Positions 1-6,525 of a stretch of DNA of 7,232 bases are shown here, piece by piece (positions within the stretch are counted from its first letter, which is position 1; the number at the start of each line of letters is the position of its first letter). The notes beneath the pieces were generated by a model, which searched no databases, was not told the DNA's origin, and worked only from the letters and a program-made list of their open reading frames with translations. Origin of the DNA: JALYIM01 sp040003205 (GTDB lineage Bacteria > Acidobacteriota > Terriglobia > Terriglobales > Acidobacteriaceae). The stretch is from NCBI GenBank assembly GCA_040003205.1, contig JBDUDA010000154.1, forward strand, positions 1 through 7,232, read 5' to 3'. Both the position numbers and the translations under genes were made by a program.

Positions 1-649
1 GCGCGCTGGTGGGGATGAGGTCTGATATGTAACAAGCAGTCTCTCCGCCGCTCTTTACAATAACGGCCTGCATGTCTTTCGTGTGTCCGGGGAAAACTTT
101 AACCGATATGCCCGGGAGCAATTCAGTCTCCCCGCTCAGCAAGCGCATCTTGCCACTTTCCACCAACGGATCGTAATTCTCGCTGATGTAGCTCACGGCA
201 TCGCGCTGACCCTGATGAGCGTGCTGCCACTCGCCTTCCTGCGCGTAGTAAGTCGCTTTCGGAAAAGTCGGAACGATTCCCTGCCCGGTTCGCAGCGTGT
301 TCCATCCACAGTGATCGAAGTGCAGATGCGTGTTGATGACTATGTCTATGTCTTCTGGAGAAATTCCGGCTGCGGCCAAGTTACCCAGGAGTTCGGCTGG
401 CTGGCCGTAAATTTTCGCCATCTTCTCAGGAAGCTTATTGCCGACTCCCGTTTCGATCAGCACGGTTTTTTCGCCGGTGCGTATGATCACCGAATTCAAT
501 CCAGTGGGAACGCGATTCTTTTCGTCCACTTCGACGCGCTGTTCCCACAAAACTTTCGGCACCACCCCAAAGTATGCGCCGCCGTCAAGATGGTAGATGC
601 CATCCGAAAACGAAGTCAGTTCGAACTCGCCGAGAGTAATTCGTTGCAT
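1..649 (-). CDS. MBL-fold metallo-hydrolase, C-terminus off the left edge
   Basis: Translating the minus strand from the ATG at 649-647 gives 216 residues with no stop before the window edge, so the gene is 3'-truncated. It belongs to the metallo-beta-lactamase-fold hydrolases. The N-terminus (DGIYHLDGGAYFGVVPK, residues 16-32) is typical of the lactonase-like branch (YtnP/AHL-lactonase type). The metal motif THLHFDHCG spans residues 107-115 and supplies His108, His110, Asp112 and His113. His189 (PGHT) and Asp210 (ISDLIPT) are the expected next ligands, and the final His would lie past the edge. No signal peptide is evident, so it is probably cytoplasmic. Members hydrolyse lactones and other esters, but the substrate cannot be told from sequence. 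The ATG has no clear Shine-Dalgarno; an extended -10 candidate lies about 24 bp upstream. It is divergent from the zinc-ribbon gene. Fold assignment is secure; any quorum-quenching role would be a guess. Confidence 0.93.
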   Translation of the reverse strand, partial: MQRITLGEFELTSFSDGIYHLDGGAYFGVVPKVLWEQRVEVDEKNRVPTGLNSVIIRTGEKTVLIETGVGNKLPEKMAKIYGQPAELLGNLAAAGISPEDIDIVINTHLHFDHCGWNTLRTGQGIVPTFPKATYYAQEGEWQHAHQGQRDAVSYISENYDPLVESGKMRLLSGETELLPGISVKVFPGHTKDMQAVIVKSGGETACYISDLIPTSA

Positions 650-672
650 ATTTGTCAGCCAAACGTCAGAGA

Positions 673-701
673 ATTCTAACAAGTAGATGTCATCCTGACG
701 A
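673..701 (-). promoter_or_regulatory. Candidate extended -10 promoter for the MBL hydrolase
   Basis: Read on the minus strand, TGT-TAGAAT (681-673) is an extended -10 (TGn plus a 5/6 match to TATAAT). A 17-bp spacer separates it from TCGTCA (701-696), a 4/6 match to TTGACA. Transcription would start near 666 and leave a leader of about 17 nt. The -35 hexamer falls inside the left terminal repeat of the intergenic element. Predicted by eye only. Confidence 0.4.
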
Positions 702-834
702 AGCGGATTTAGTGCTGGCGCGAAGCTCCCGAGGAAAGGCCCCTGTCTTTGGCGATTGCTGTCATATCTGCCGGGTACAGGGATACTTCCTTGGCAAATC
801 TTTGCGAGCGGAGACGCGCTGCGTCAGAATGACA
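688..834. repeat. 147-bp intergenic inverted-repeat (MITE/REP-like) element 1
   Basis: The ends are TGTCATCCTGACG (688-700) and CGTCAGAATGACA (822-834), which are inverted copies matching at 12 of 13 positions. One more base pair can be added on each side (A687/T835), and TAG then directly flanks both ends (684-686 and 836-838), a possible but weak 3-bp target duplication. A second, inner inverted pair is 730-746 with 777-793 (12 of 17 Watson-Crick, two more G-U), and a small hairpin is GCAAA/TTTGC at 794-805. No protein is encoded. The TGTCATCCTGA...TGACA ends resemble repeats I associate with acidobacterial intergenic regions (recollection, not searched). It separates the divergent MBL and zinc-ribbon genes. 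Confidence 0.7.
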
Positions 835-871
835 TTAGATAGTCTCAATGCAAAGAGACATTTGGAGTCCG

Positions 872-880
872 TGCTAGAAT
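872..880 (+). promoter_or_regulatory. Candidate extended -10 of the zinc-ribbon gene
   Basis: TGC-TAGAAT (872-880) is an extended -10 with a 5/6 hexamer. No good -35 is found 16-18 bp upstream, which is tolerable for extended -10 promoters. A start near 887 gives a leader of about 11 nt before the ATG at 898, which agrees with choosing that start. Predicted by eye only. Confidence 0.4.
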
Positions 881-897
881 CTTGCAAGCGCTTAAAA

Positions 898-1986
898 ATG
901 CCTCCAGCCGTGCAAAATCTCATCGATTTGCAGCAAGCGGACCGCGAGATCCTCCGCTTGAATCAGGAAGTGGCGTCGCTGCCTAAAAAGGTGGCAGCCA
1001 TTGAAGAACGGCTCGCCGGAACCAAAGGTCTGCTTGAGAAAGCTAAGTCCGCAGTCAAAGCCGATGAAGCCAACCGGCGCAAGTTTGAAACCGCAATTCA
1101 AGATTTGCAAGGCAAAATCTCCAAGTACCGCGACCAATCTCTGGCGGTAAAAACCAACGAACAATACAAAGCGCTCTTGCAGGAAATCCAGTTTGCCGAG
1201 CAGGAAATTCGTGGCAACGAAGACAAGATTCTGGAAGTCATGATGAATTCCGAAGCGCGCGAAAAAGATGTAAAAGCGGCTGAGGCGAAGCTTAAAGAAG
1301 AGACGGCTGAGATCGAACGCGAAAAAAATGCAGCCCGCGAGCGGACTGCGGAAGACGAGAAATTGCTGGCGGAATGGAATCAAAAACGTGAAAAAGGCCG
1401 CGCAGGAGTGGACGCCGACCTGATCAGGCATTACGATCGCGTTTCAAAGTTTCGCGGGACCGGACTGGCCGAAGTCCGCGATCAGCGCTGCATGGGATGC
1501 CAGGTGCTGCTGCGTCCTCAGACCTATAACGACGTTCGCGGCGGACAACGGGTAATCTGTGAGTCTTGCCAGAGAATTCTGTACTTCGATCCTGCCAGTG
1601 AAATTAAGGTGGAGCGTCCCAGTCTGACGGCCAAGAAGCGCACGCGGCCTAAAGTGCACGTGGACCGCGCCTGGTTCTACCATCCCGAGTCCGACCAGGA
1701 TGGAGAAGTTTTCCTGGCATTCGCCAATGCGGATGGGCAATCCAGCTGCCGAGTCTATGACGTCCATACCGGCAGAAAAATAGGCGTGACCAGAAACCGT
1801 GAGGGCGATTTCAACACTGCATTCGCCTATGAACTCGGTCCCGCGATTCAGCTTAAGAGCGGAGTGGATGAGCAGCAGTTGGAAGAATGGGCGGGTGAAC
1901 TGCCTATGACAATTCTCGATGAGCTGCACGGTGATTTAAAAGTTGCCCGCGCTCAGATTCCCGCAGCAGAAAATCAGCTCGCCTAA
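898..1986 (+). CDS. Coiled-coil/C4 zinc-ribbon protein (COG1579, CdsZ-like) with a C-terminal extension
   Basis: The product has 362 residues. Residues 1-185 form a long charged helical hairpin, starting NLIDLQQADREI and containing the family signature KTNEQYKALLQEI (85-97). A C4 zinc ribbon follows: CMGC (198-201), 19 residues, then CESC (221-224) and ILYFDP. This is the architecture of COG1579, whose studied members (chlamydial CdsZ, Helicobacter HP0958) act in type III secretion or flagellar assembly, while most remain uncharacterised. Usual members are about 240 residues and end soon after the ribbon. Here about 120 more residues follow (240-362): a basic linker, a probably beta-rich part (RAWFYHPE...EVFLAFANADG...CRVYDVHTGRKIG) and an acidic helical tail; I do not recognise this part. 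The frame is open from 652, but ATG 898 is preferred because the earlier part crosses the intergenic repeat and homologous sequence begins here. No strong Shine-Dalgarno is present. It is probably cotranscribed with rlmI 53 bp downstream. Confidence 0.9.
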   Translation: MPPAVQNLIDLQQADREILRLNQEVASLPKKVAAIEERLAGTKGLLEKAKSAVKADEANRRKFETAIQDLQGKISKYRDQSLAVKTNEQYKALLQEIQFAEQEIRGNEDKILEVMMNSEAREKDVKAAEAKLKEETAEIEREKNAARERTAEDEKLLAEWNQKREKGRAGVDADLIRHYDRVSKFRGTGLAEVRDQRCMGCQVLLRPQTYNDVRGGQRVICESCQRILYFDPASEIKVERPSLTAKKRTRPKVHVDRAWFYHPESDQDGEVFLAFANADGQSSCRVYDVHTGRKIGVTRNREGDFNTAFAYELGPAIQLKSGVDEQQLEEWAGELPMTILDELHGDLKVARAQIPAAENQLA

Positions 1987-2039
1987 CCTTTCTAGGTCCC
2001 ATAAACGCATCCCTCATTTACTTAGGTTTAAGATCGGGT

Positions 2040-3293
2040 ATGCCTAAACCGGCTTCCGTCGTCGCTTCCTCCCAAAAACTCAAGCTCCAGACCGTTGCGG
2101 TCGGCGCGAACAATCAAAAAGTTACCATCTCGCGGCGCGGGGCGGAGCGTCTTAAGAACGCTCATGTCTGGGTCTACCGCTCAGACATCGTTTCCGCTGA
2201 GAATGTTACCCCCGGTGCTCTGGTCAATGTCGCCGATGAACGCGGCAAGTTTCTGGGAACGGCACTCTATAGCAGCTCGTCGCAAATCGCGATCCGGATG
2301 CTTTCGTCCGAAGGTGTCGCCGACCTTCCAGCCCTGCTGCGCCAGCGAATTCAGCAGGCAATCGCATATCGCGAGCGAGTCGTGCGCGACACCGACGCCT
2401 ATCGCGTAATTTTCAGCGAGGCCGACTTTTTGCCCGGACTTATCGTTGACCGCTACAACGACCTGCTTTCATTTCAAGTGCTCACCCAGGCGATGGACGC
2501 CAAACCGGTGCGGCAGACGATTACCTCCGAGTTGAAAGAACGGCTCAATCCGGCGGCAATCATCGAGCGCGTGGACGCGAGAATTCTCGAACTAGAGCAA
2601 ATCTCGAGGCGCGTTCCCGACGACACTAGCGGGGAGCCTAATAGCACGATCTTCACCATGAACGGAGTCCGCTTCCATTACGATTCCGCCGGCGGTCAGA
2701 AGACCGGCGCGTTCCTCGATCAACGCGAAAACTATGCCGCAGCCGCGCAGTACGCTCGCGGAGAGGCTTTGGACGTCTTCTGCTATCAAGGCGGATTCGC
2801 TCTTCATCTCGCGCCTCACTGCTCGAGAGTGACCGCAGTGGATAGTTCGCGTCCCGCGCTGGAAGTTGCCGATCGCAACGCAACGCTTAACGAGCGCGAG
2901 ATTGAGTGGATCGAGGCCAACGCCTTCGACCTGCTCCGCGATTATTCCAATTCCGGACGGCAGTTCGACACCATCGTGCTCGACCCTCCCGCATTCGCGA
3001 AGAGTAAGCGCACTCTCGATACAGCCCTGCGCGGCTACAAGGAGTTAAATCTGCGCGCACTGAAGATGCTGCGTCCGGGCGGGGTTCTCGTGACCTGTTC
3101 CTGCTCCTTCCACGTCGGCGAGATGAACTTTCGTGAAGTAGTGGCTGCCGCAGCACGTGACACAGGGAAAAACCTGAGAATTATCGAAAGCCGGGGCCAA
3201 TCGAAAGATCATCCGATCTTGCTTTCTGTGCCGGAAACGGCCTACTTGAAATGCTTCATTATCGAAGTAAACTGCTTAAAATTAACTACTTAA
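2040..3293 (+). CDS. rlmI: 23S rRNA (cytosine-C5) methyltransferase, RlmI family
   Basis: This 417-residue protein is a class I SAM-dependent RNA methyltransferase of COG1092. Its E. coli member RlmI makes m5C1962 in 23S rRNA. In order it has an N-terminal tail of about 25 residues, a PUA-type RNA-binding domain (about 27-100; VTISRRGAERLKNAHVWVYRSDI), the linker-domain motif SEADFLPGLIVDRYND (126-141), GGQKTGAFLDQREN (218-231), SAM-binding motif I DVFCYQGGFALHLA (245-258), motif IV LDPPAFAKSK (314-323) and motif VI VTCSCSFH (351-358), which carries the cysteines expected for a C5 enzyme. The ending DHPILLSVPETAYLKCF (390-406) is also characteristic. All key motifs are intact. ATG 2040 has only a weak, distant TAGG (2023-2026). 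I see no internal ATG that fits the family better. It follows the zinc-ribbon gene closely and has no terminator before the clpB promoter. The family is certain; the exact target base is inferred. Confidence 0.94.
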   Translation: MPKPASVVASSQKLKLQTVAVGANNQKVTISRRGAERLKNAHVWVYRSDIVSAENVTPGALVNVADERGKFLGTALYSSSSQIAIRMLSSEGVADLPALLRQRIQQAIAYRERVVRDTDAYRVIFSEADFLPGLIVDRYNDLLSFQVLTQAMDAKPVRQTITSELKERLNPAAIIERVDARILELEQISRRVPDDTSGEPNSTIFTMNGVRFHYDSAGGQKTGAFLDQRENYAAAAQYARGEALDVFCYQGGFALHLAPHCSRVTAVDSSRPALEVADRNATLNEREIEWIEANAFDLLRDYSNSGRQFDTIVLDPPAFAKSKRTLDTALRGYKELNLRALKMLRPGGVLVTCSCSFHVGEMNFREVVAAAARDTGKNLRIIESRGQSKDHPILLSVPETAYLKCFIIEVNCLKLTT

Positions 3294-3315
3294 ACATGCT
3301 TGACAGTAACATGCT
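3293..3315 (+). repeat. AACATGCT direct repeat around the clpB -35
   Basis: Two identical 8-bp copies of AACATGCT occur at 3293-3300 and 3308-3315, a 15-bp period. The TTGACA -35 begins on the last base of the first copy and ends just before the second. The layout would suit a regulator binding over the promoter, but no known operator is recognised. Confidence 0.5.
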
Positions 3316-3328
3316 CATATTTTATGAT
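3300..3328 (+). promoter_or_regulatory. Near-consensus sigma-70-type promoter P1 of clpB
   Basis: TTGACA (3300-3305, 6/6), a 17-bp spacer, then TATGAT (3323-3328, 5/6) make an 11/12 match to the housekeeping promoter. It begins 7 bp after the last base of the rlmI stop codon. Initiation would fall near 3335, about 50 nt before the clpB ATG. The area is AT-rich relative to its surroundings. Regulation by a heat-shock sigma factor is not suggested by these hexamers. Confidence 0.72.
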
Positions 3329-3333
3329 CTTCT

Positions 3334-3342
3334 TGCTATAAT
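3334..3342 (+). promoter_or_regulatory. Second extended -10 (P2) upstream of clpB
   Basis: TGC-TATAAT (3334-3342) is a perfect extended -10. No good -35 is present at 16-18 bp (3313-3320), so it would depend on the TGn element. It lies over the expected start of P1. Initiation would be near 3349. It could be a second promoter or simply AT-rich initiation sequence of P1. Confidence 0.45.
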
Positions 3343-3373
3343 TATTAATTCGACGGTTTTACTAGCATGATCG

Positions 3374-3378
3374 AAGGA
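3374..3378 (+). promoter_or_regulatory. Shine-Dalgarno that fixes the clpB start
   Basis: AAGGA (3374-3378) lies 6 nt before ATG 3385, ideal spacing. An earlier in-frame ATG at 3367 has no such site and lies upstream of the AAGGA, so 3385 is the translation start. The protein then begins MAIRWDKFT, as expected for ClpB. Confidence 0.85.
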
Positions 3379-3384
3379 AATCTT

Positions 3385-6021
3385 ATGGCAATACGTTGGG
3401 ACAAATTCACAGTAAAGGCGCAAGAGGCAGTGCAGCGGGCAACCGAGCTTGCTTCAGAACATGGCAGCCCGGAGTTACAGCCTGTTCACTTACTTGCAGC
3501 TCTACTCGAAGACCGCGATGGAATCGTGTCTCCGGTGCTCGAAAAGATCGGAATCTCGCCGCAGACAGTGACCCAGGATGCCATGCAGGCCATCGAGCGC
3601 CTGCCGAAAGTTTCGGGCGGAAGCTCGCAAACCACGCCATCTAAGGCTTTGGACCAACTACTTGAACAGGCATTCAAAGAAGCCGGCAATTTTAAGGATG
3701 AATACGTTTCGACCGAGCACCTTCTGCTGGCAGCCACGCACCTCAAGCGAGATCCGGCGCAGGAGTTTCTTGTCCGCCATGGCGCTACCCACGAAGCGAT
3801 TCTCAAAGCTCTAACCTCGGTGAGAGGCTCGCAGAAGGTTACCGACAAGAATCCGGAAGCCAAGTATCAATCTCTGGAAAAATATGCCCGCGACCTGACC
3901 GAGCAGGCCCGACGCGGAAAACTCGACCCGGTAATAGGACGCGATGAAGAGGTCCGGCGCGTGGTGCAGGTTCTCTCGCGCCGCACAAAAAATAATCCGG
4001 TGCTGATCGGAGAGCCCGGCGTCGGAAAGACCGCGATCGTCGAAGGACTGGCGCAGCGCATCATTTCCGGCGATGTGCCCGATGGCCTGCGCAACAAGCG
4101 CGTGGTTGCGCTCGATTTAGGCGCGATGCTGGCGGGAGCGAAGTATCGCGGCGAGTTTGAAGACCGGCTGAAAGCAATCCTCAAGGAAATTGAAGACTCA
4201 GCAGGCAAGATAATCCTATTCATTGACGAGCTTCACACGCTGGTGGGAGCAGGCGCGGCCGAAGGAGCAATAGACGCTTCCAATATGTTGAAGCCGGCGC
4301 TGGCGCGGGGAGAACTACGCGCCATCGGCGCCACTACGCTGAATGAATATCGTAAATACATTGAAAAAGATGCTGCGCTGGAACGCCGGTTTCAGATCGT
4401 TTACGTCGGCGAGCCGAACGTCGAAGACACCATCGCGATTCTACGCGGACTGAAAGAGCGCTACGAGGTGCATCACGGCGTCCGCATAAAAGATTCGGCG
4501 ATCGTGGCTGCAGCCACGCTTTCTCATCGCTACATTTCCGATCGTTTTCTGCCAGACAAAGCAATTGACCTGATGGATGAAGCCGCGTCTTCCCTGCGCA
4601 TCCAGATTGATTCGCTGCCGACCGATATAGATCAGTTGGAGCGACGGGCGACGCAACTTGAAATCGAGCGCCAGGCGTTGAAGAAAGAAGATGACGCCAA
4701 CTCAAAAGACCGGCTCCTAGTCATTGATAAGGAATTGGCCAACGTGCGTGAGCGGTCGAATACGCTCAAAGCAAGCTGGAAAAAAGAGAAAGACGTGATC
4801 GCACGTTCTCGATCTTTGAAAGAGAAAATTGAGCAACTCAAGCTGGAAGAACAGACCCAGGAGCGCAAAGGAAACTTACAACGCGTGGCTGAAATTCGCT
4901 ACGGACTGCTGCGCCAGGCGGAAGAGGAATTGGCAAAGGTTGCCGCGGAGATGGATAAGAAGGGCCAATCCCGCATGTTGAAAGAAGAAGTAGATGAGGA
5001 AGATATCGCCGGCATCGTGTCCAAATGGACGCGCATTCCGGTTTCCAAAATGCTCGAAGGTGAAGTGAAGAAGCTCGTCAACATGGAAGGCCGATTGCGA
5101 CAGCGCGTCGTAGGACAGGACGCTGCGTTGGAGCGGGTTGCCAATGCGATTCGTCGTTCGCGTGCCGGGCTAAGCGACCCCAAACGGCCTATTGGTTCCT
5201 TCATATTTCTGGGACCGACCGGAGTTGGAAAAACCGAACTGGCGCGCAGCCTCGCCGAATTTCTCTTCGACGACGAACACGCGATGGTCCGCATTGACAT
5301 GTCGGAGTACATGGAGAAGCATGCCGTCTCCCGTCTCATTGGCGCGCCTCCGGGATACGTTGGCTACGAAGAAGGCGGTCAGCTTACGGAACAGGTGCGA
5401 AGACATCCCTATGCGGTCGTGCTGTTCGATGAAATCGAAAAGGCGCATCCGGACGTCTTCAATATTCTGCTACAGATCATGGATGATGGTCGCCTCACCG
5501 ATGGGAAGGGACGGACAGTCGATTTCCGAAATACGGTAATCATCATGACTTCAAACATCGGCTCAGCGTATCTGCAATCCGAGAGCACGATTAGCAGCGA
5601 AGACTTCGACAAGGCCAGCAAGCTGGTAGTGAACGCGCTGCACGGGCACTTCAAGCCTGAGTTTCTCAATCGCGTGGACGACATCATCATCTTCACGCCG
5701 CTAGGAAAAGAACAGCTGGTGAAGATCATCGAGCTGCGGCTGGAGGACGTAAGGCGGCTGCTGGTGGACCGAAAGATATCGCTCGAACTCACGGATGCGG
5801 CCAAAGACCTGCTCTTCACCGAAGGCTTCGACCCTAACTTCGGGGCGCGTCCATTGAAGAGGGCAATTCAGAAGCTGGTGCAGGATCCGCTGGCGTTAAA
5901 AATTCTCGATGGCGAAGTTTTGCATGGCGATCACGTGATCGTTGACGGGGACAAAGCTGCGGGGAAAGCGAAGTTCGAGATCAGCAAGCGAGTCGGAGAG
6001 AAAGTGCCTGCGACGGTTTAA
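3385..6021 (+). CDS. clpB: ATP-dependent disaggregase ClpB (Hsp100)
   Basis: The product has 878 residues (E. coli ClpB has 857). ClpB is a cytoplasmic hexameric AAA+ machine that, with DnaK/DnaJ/GrpE, pulls polypeptides out of aggregates after heat or other stress. Domains in order: Clp N domain (about 5-145); D1 ATPase with Walker A GEPGVGKT (209-216), pore loop AGAKYRGEFE (250-259, Tyr254), Walker B ILFIDE (277-282) and arginine fingers in ALERRFQ (331-337); coiled-coil middle domain (about 400-525, with AEIRYG near 502-507), which marks ClpB rather than ClpA or ClpX; D2 ATPase with Walker A GPTGVGKT (610-617), pore loop GYVGYEEGG (657-665), Walker B VVLFDE (678-683), arginine finger in FLNRVDD (760-766) and sensor 2 GARPLKR (820-826). 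All catalytic motifs are intact. It is likely monocistronic, with its own promoter region and a terminator just after the stop. No CIRCE or HAIR operator is visible. Identification is secure. Confidence 0.98.
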   Translation: MAIRWDKFTVKAQEAVQRATELASEHGSPELQPVHLLAALLEDRDGIVSPVLEKIGISPQTVTQDAMQAIERLPKVSGGSSQTTPSKALDQLLEQAFKEAGNFKDEYVSTEHLLLAATHLKRDPAQEFLVRHGATHEAILKALTSVRGSQKVTDKNPEAKYQSLEKYARDLTEQARRGKLDPVIGRDEEVRRVVQVLSRRTKNNPVLIGEPGVGKTAIVEGLAQRIISGDVPDGLRNKRVVALDLGAMLAGAKYRGEFEDRLKAILKEIEDSAGKIILFIDELHTLVGAGAAEGAIDASNMLKPALARGELRAIGATTLNEYRKYIEKDAALERRFQIVYVGEPNVEDTIAILRGLKERYEVHHGVRIKDSAIVAAATLSHRYISDRFLPDKAIDLMDEAASSLRIQIDSLPTDIDQLERRATQLEIERQALKKEDDANSKDRLLVIDKELANVRERSNTLKASWKKEKDVIARSRSLKEKIEQLKLEEQTQERKGNLQRVAEIRYGLLRQAEEELAKVAAEMDKKGQSRMLKEEVDEEDIAGIVSKWTRIPVSKMLEGEVKKLVNMEGRLRQRVVGQDAALERVANAIRRSRAGLSDPKRPIGSFIFLGPTGVGKTELARSLAEFLFDDEHAMVRIDMSEYMEKHAVSRLIGAPPGYVGYEEGGQLTEQVRRHPYAVVLFDEIEKAHPDVFNILLQIMDDGRLTDGKGRTVDFRNTVIIMTSNIGSAYLQSESTISSEDFDKASKLVVNALHGHFKPEFLNRVDDIIIFTPLGKEQLVKIIELRLEDVRRLLVDRKISLELTDAAKDLLFTEGFDPNFGARPLKRAIQKLVQDPLALKILDGEVLHGDHVIVDGDKAAGKAKFEISKRVGEKVPATV

Positions 6022-6035
6022 TTAGAATTTCGACT

Positions 6036-6066
6036 GAGGCACGCGATATGCGTGCCTCTATTTTTT
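6036..6066 (+). terminator. Rho-independent terminator of clpB
   Basis: GAGGCACGC (6036-6044) and GCGTGCCTC (6050-6058) form a perfect 9-bp stem with a GATAT loop, followed by TATTTTTT (6059-6066). It lies 14 bp after the clpB stop. The last stem base is also the first base of the convergent gene's stop codon (6058-6060). On the minus strand no U-run follows the hairpin, so it should work mainly for clpB. Confidence 0.92.
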
Positions 6067-6507
6067 CCCCGGCTTATTTGCGAACTGCTCCGCGACCGGC
6101 GTCTGCGACAAATACCATACGACCATCATCCTCAGGATCATGCCGAGGCCTCCCCACGCGAGAGTGCGCGGGCGAAATTCGATGACGCTACTGGAAACGG
6201 CGGGCAGCAGCATCGCAATGCCGATCATGCCTGCAAGCAATGCCGCGCGTCGCGCCCACTTATTCAGCTTTAGCAGGCCATATGCGACGACGAATCCGGT
6301 GGCCGCCATTAACAGAAACATGTACGGGCCCGCGAGTTCGAGTCCGCCGAGGATTGGCGCACCCAATGCCATGGACAGCGCGCCCGGGGCTGCCAGCATC
6401 ACGGAGCCGAGAACGAGAAGATAAGCAGCTGTGATAGAGAAAAGAACGGCGATGGCTGCGACTCCAGCAGGACGCTCGGCGTCGCGATTGATTTCGAGTA
6501 AAGACAC
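6058..6507 (-). CDS. Small four-helix integral membrane protein of unknown function
   Basis: The product has 149 residues and I do not recognise a named family. Four hydrophobic segments are visible, at about 14-39, 59-80, 87-108 and 117-134. The short polar N-terminus (NRDAERP) and the basic loop KLNKWARRA (80-88) suggest that both ends face the cytoplasm. The pattern GLLKLNKWARRAA followed later by MVVWYLSQTPVAEQF recalls uncharacterised small bacterial membrane proteins (recollection only). The start is GTG at 6507: an in-frame TAA lies four codons upstream and no ATG intervenes. There is no Shine-Dalgarno, only an A/T-rich leader. The stop (6058-6060) abuts the clpB terminator stem and the gene is convergent with clpB. 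Smooth alternation of hydrophobic segments and basic loops supports real coding. The longer minus-strand frame at 6260-6823 overlaps it and is arginine/serine-rich, typical of a shadow. Confidence 0.78.
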   Translation of the reverse strand: MSLLEINRDAERPAGVAAIAVLFSITAAYLLVLGSVMLAAPGALSMALGAPILGGLELAGPYMFLLMAATGFVVAYGLLKLNKWARRAALLAGMIGIAMLLPAVSSSVIEFRPRTLAWGGLGMILRMMVVWYLSQTPVAEQFANKPGKK

Positions 6508-6525
6508 AAGAAATAAAAATTATTA

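Noticed and set aside
83..679. Plus-strand open frame of 198 codons opposite the MBL hydrolase
   Set aside because: The minus strand here gives a full metallo-beta-lactamase motif set, while the plus-strand translation has no family resemblance and runs through the opposite gene's start. It is a shadow.
652..897. N-terminal extension of the zinc-ribbon protein from an earlier in-frame ATG (652 or 829)
   Set aside because: This stretch runs through inverted-repeat element 1 and the promoter candidates, has no homologous protein character, and lacks a ribosome site. The family begins at about residue 1 of the 898 start.
892..1929. Long minus-strand open frames opposite the zinc-ribbon gene (892-1431, 1444-1929)
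   Set aside because: They are antisense to a gene with clear family motifs, and their Phe/Leu-rich translation mirrors Lys/Glu codons of the coiled coil.
3293..3384. CIRCE (HrcA), HAIR (HspR) or sigma-32 promoter upstream of clpB
   Set aside because: No TTAGCACTC/GAGTGCTAA, no CTTGAGT/ACTCAAG inverted pair, and no CCCCAT-type -10 were found. Only CTTGACA resembles part of a HAIR half-site and it has no partner.
3407..5819. Multiple antisense and alternative-frame ORFs inside clpB
   Set aside because: All overlap an intact 878-residue ClpB with every catalytic motif. Their Ser/Arg-rich compositions are typical of shadow frames.
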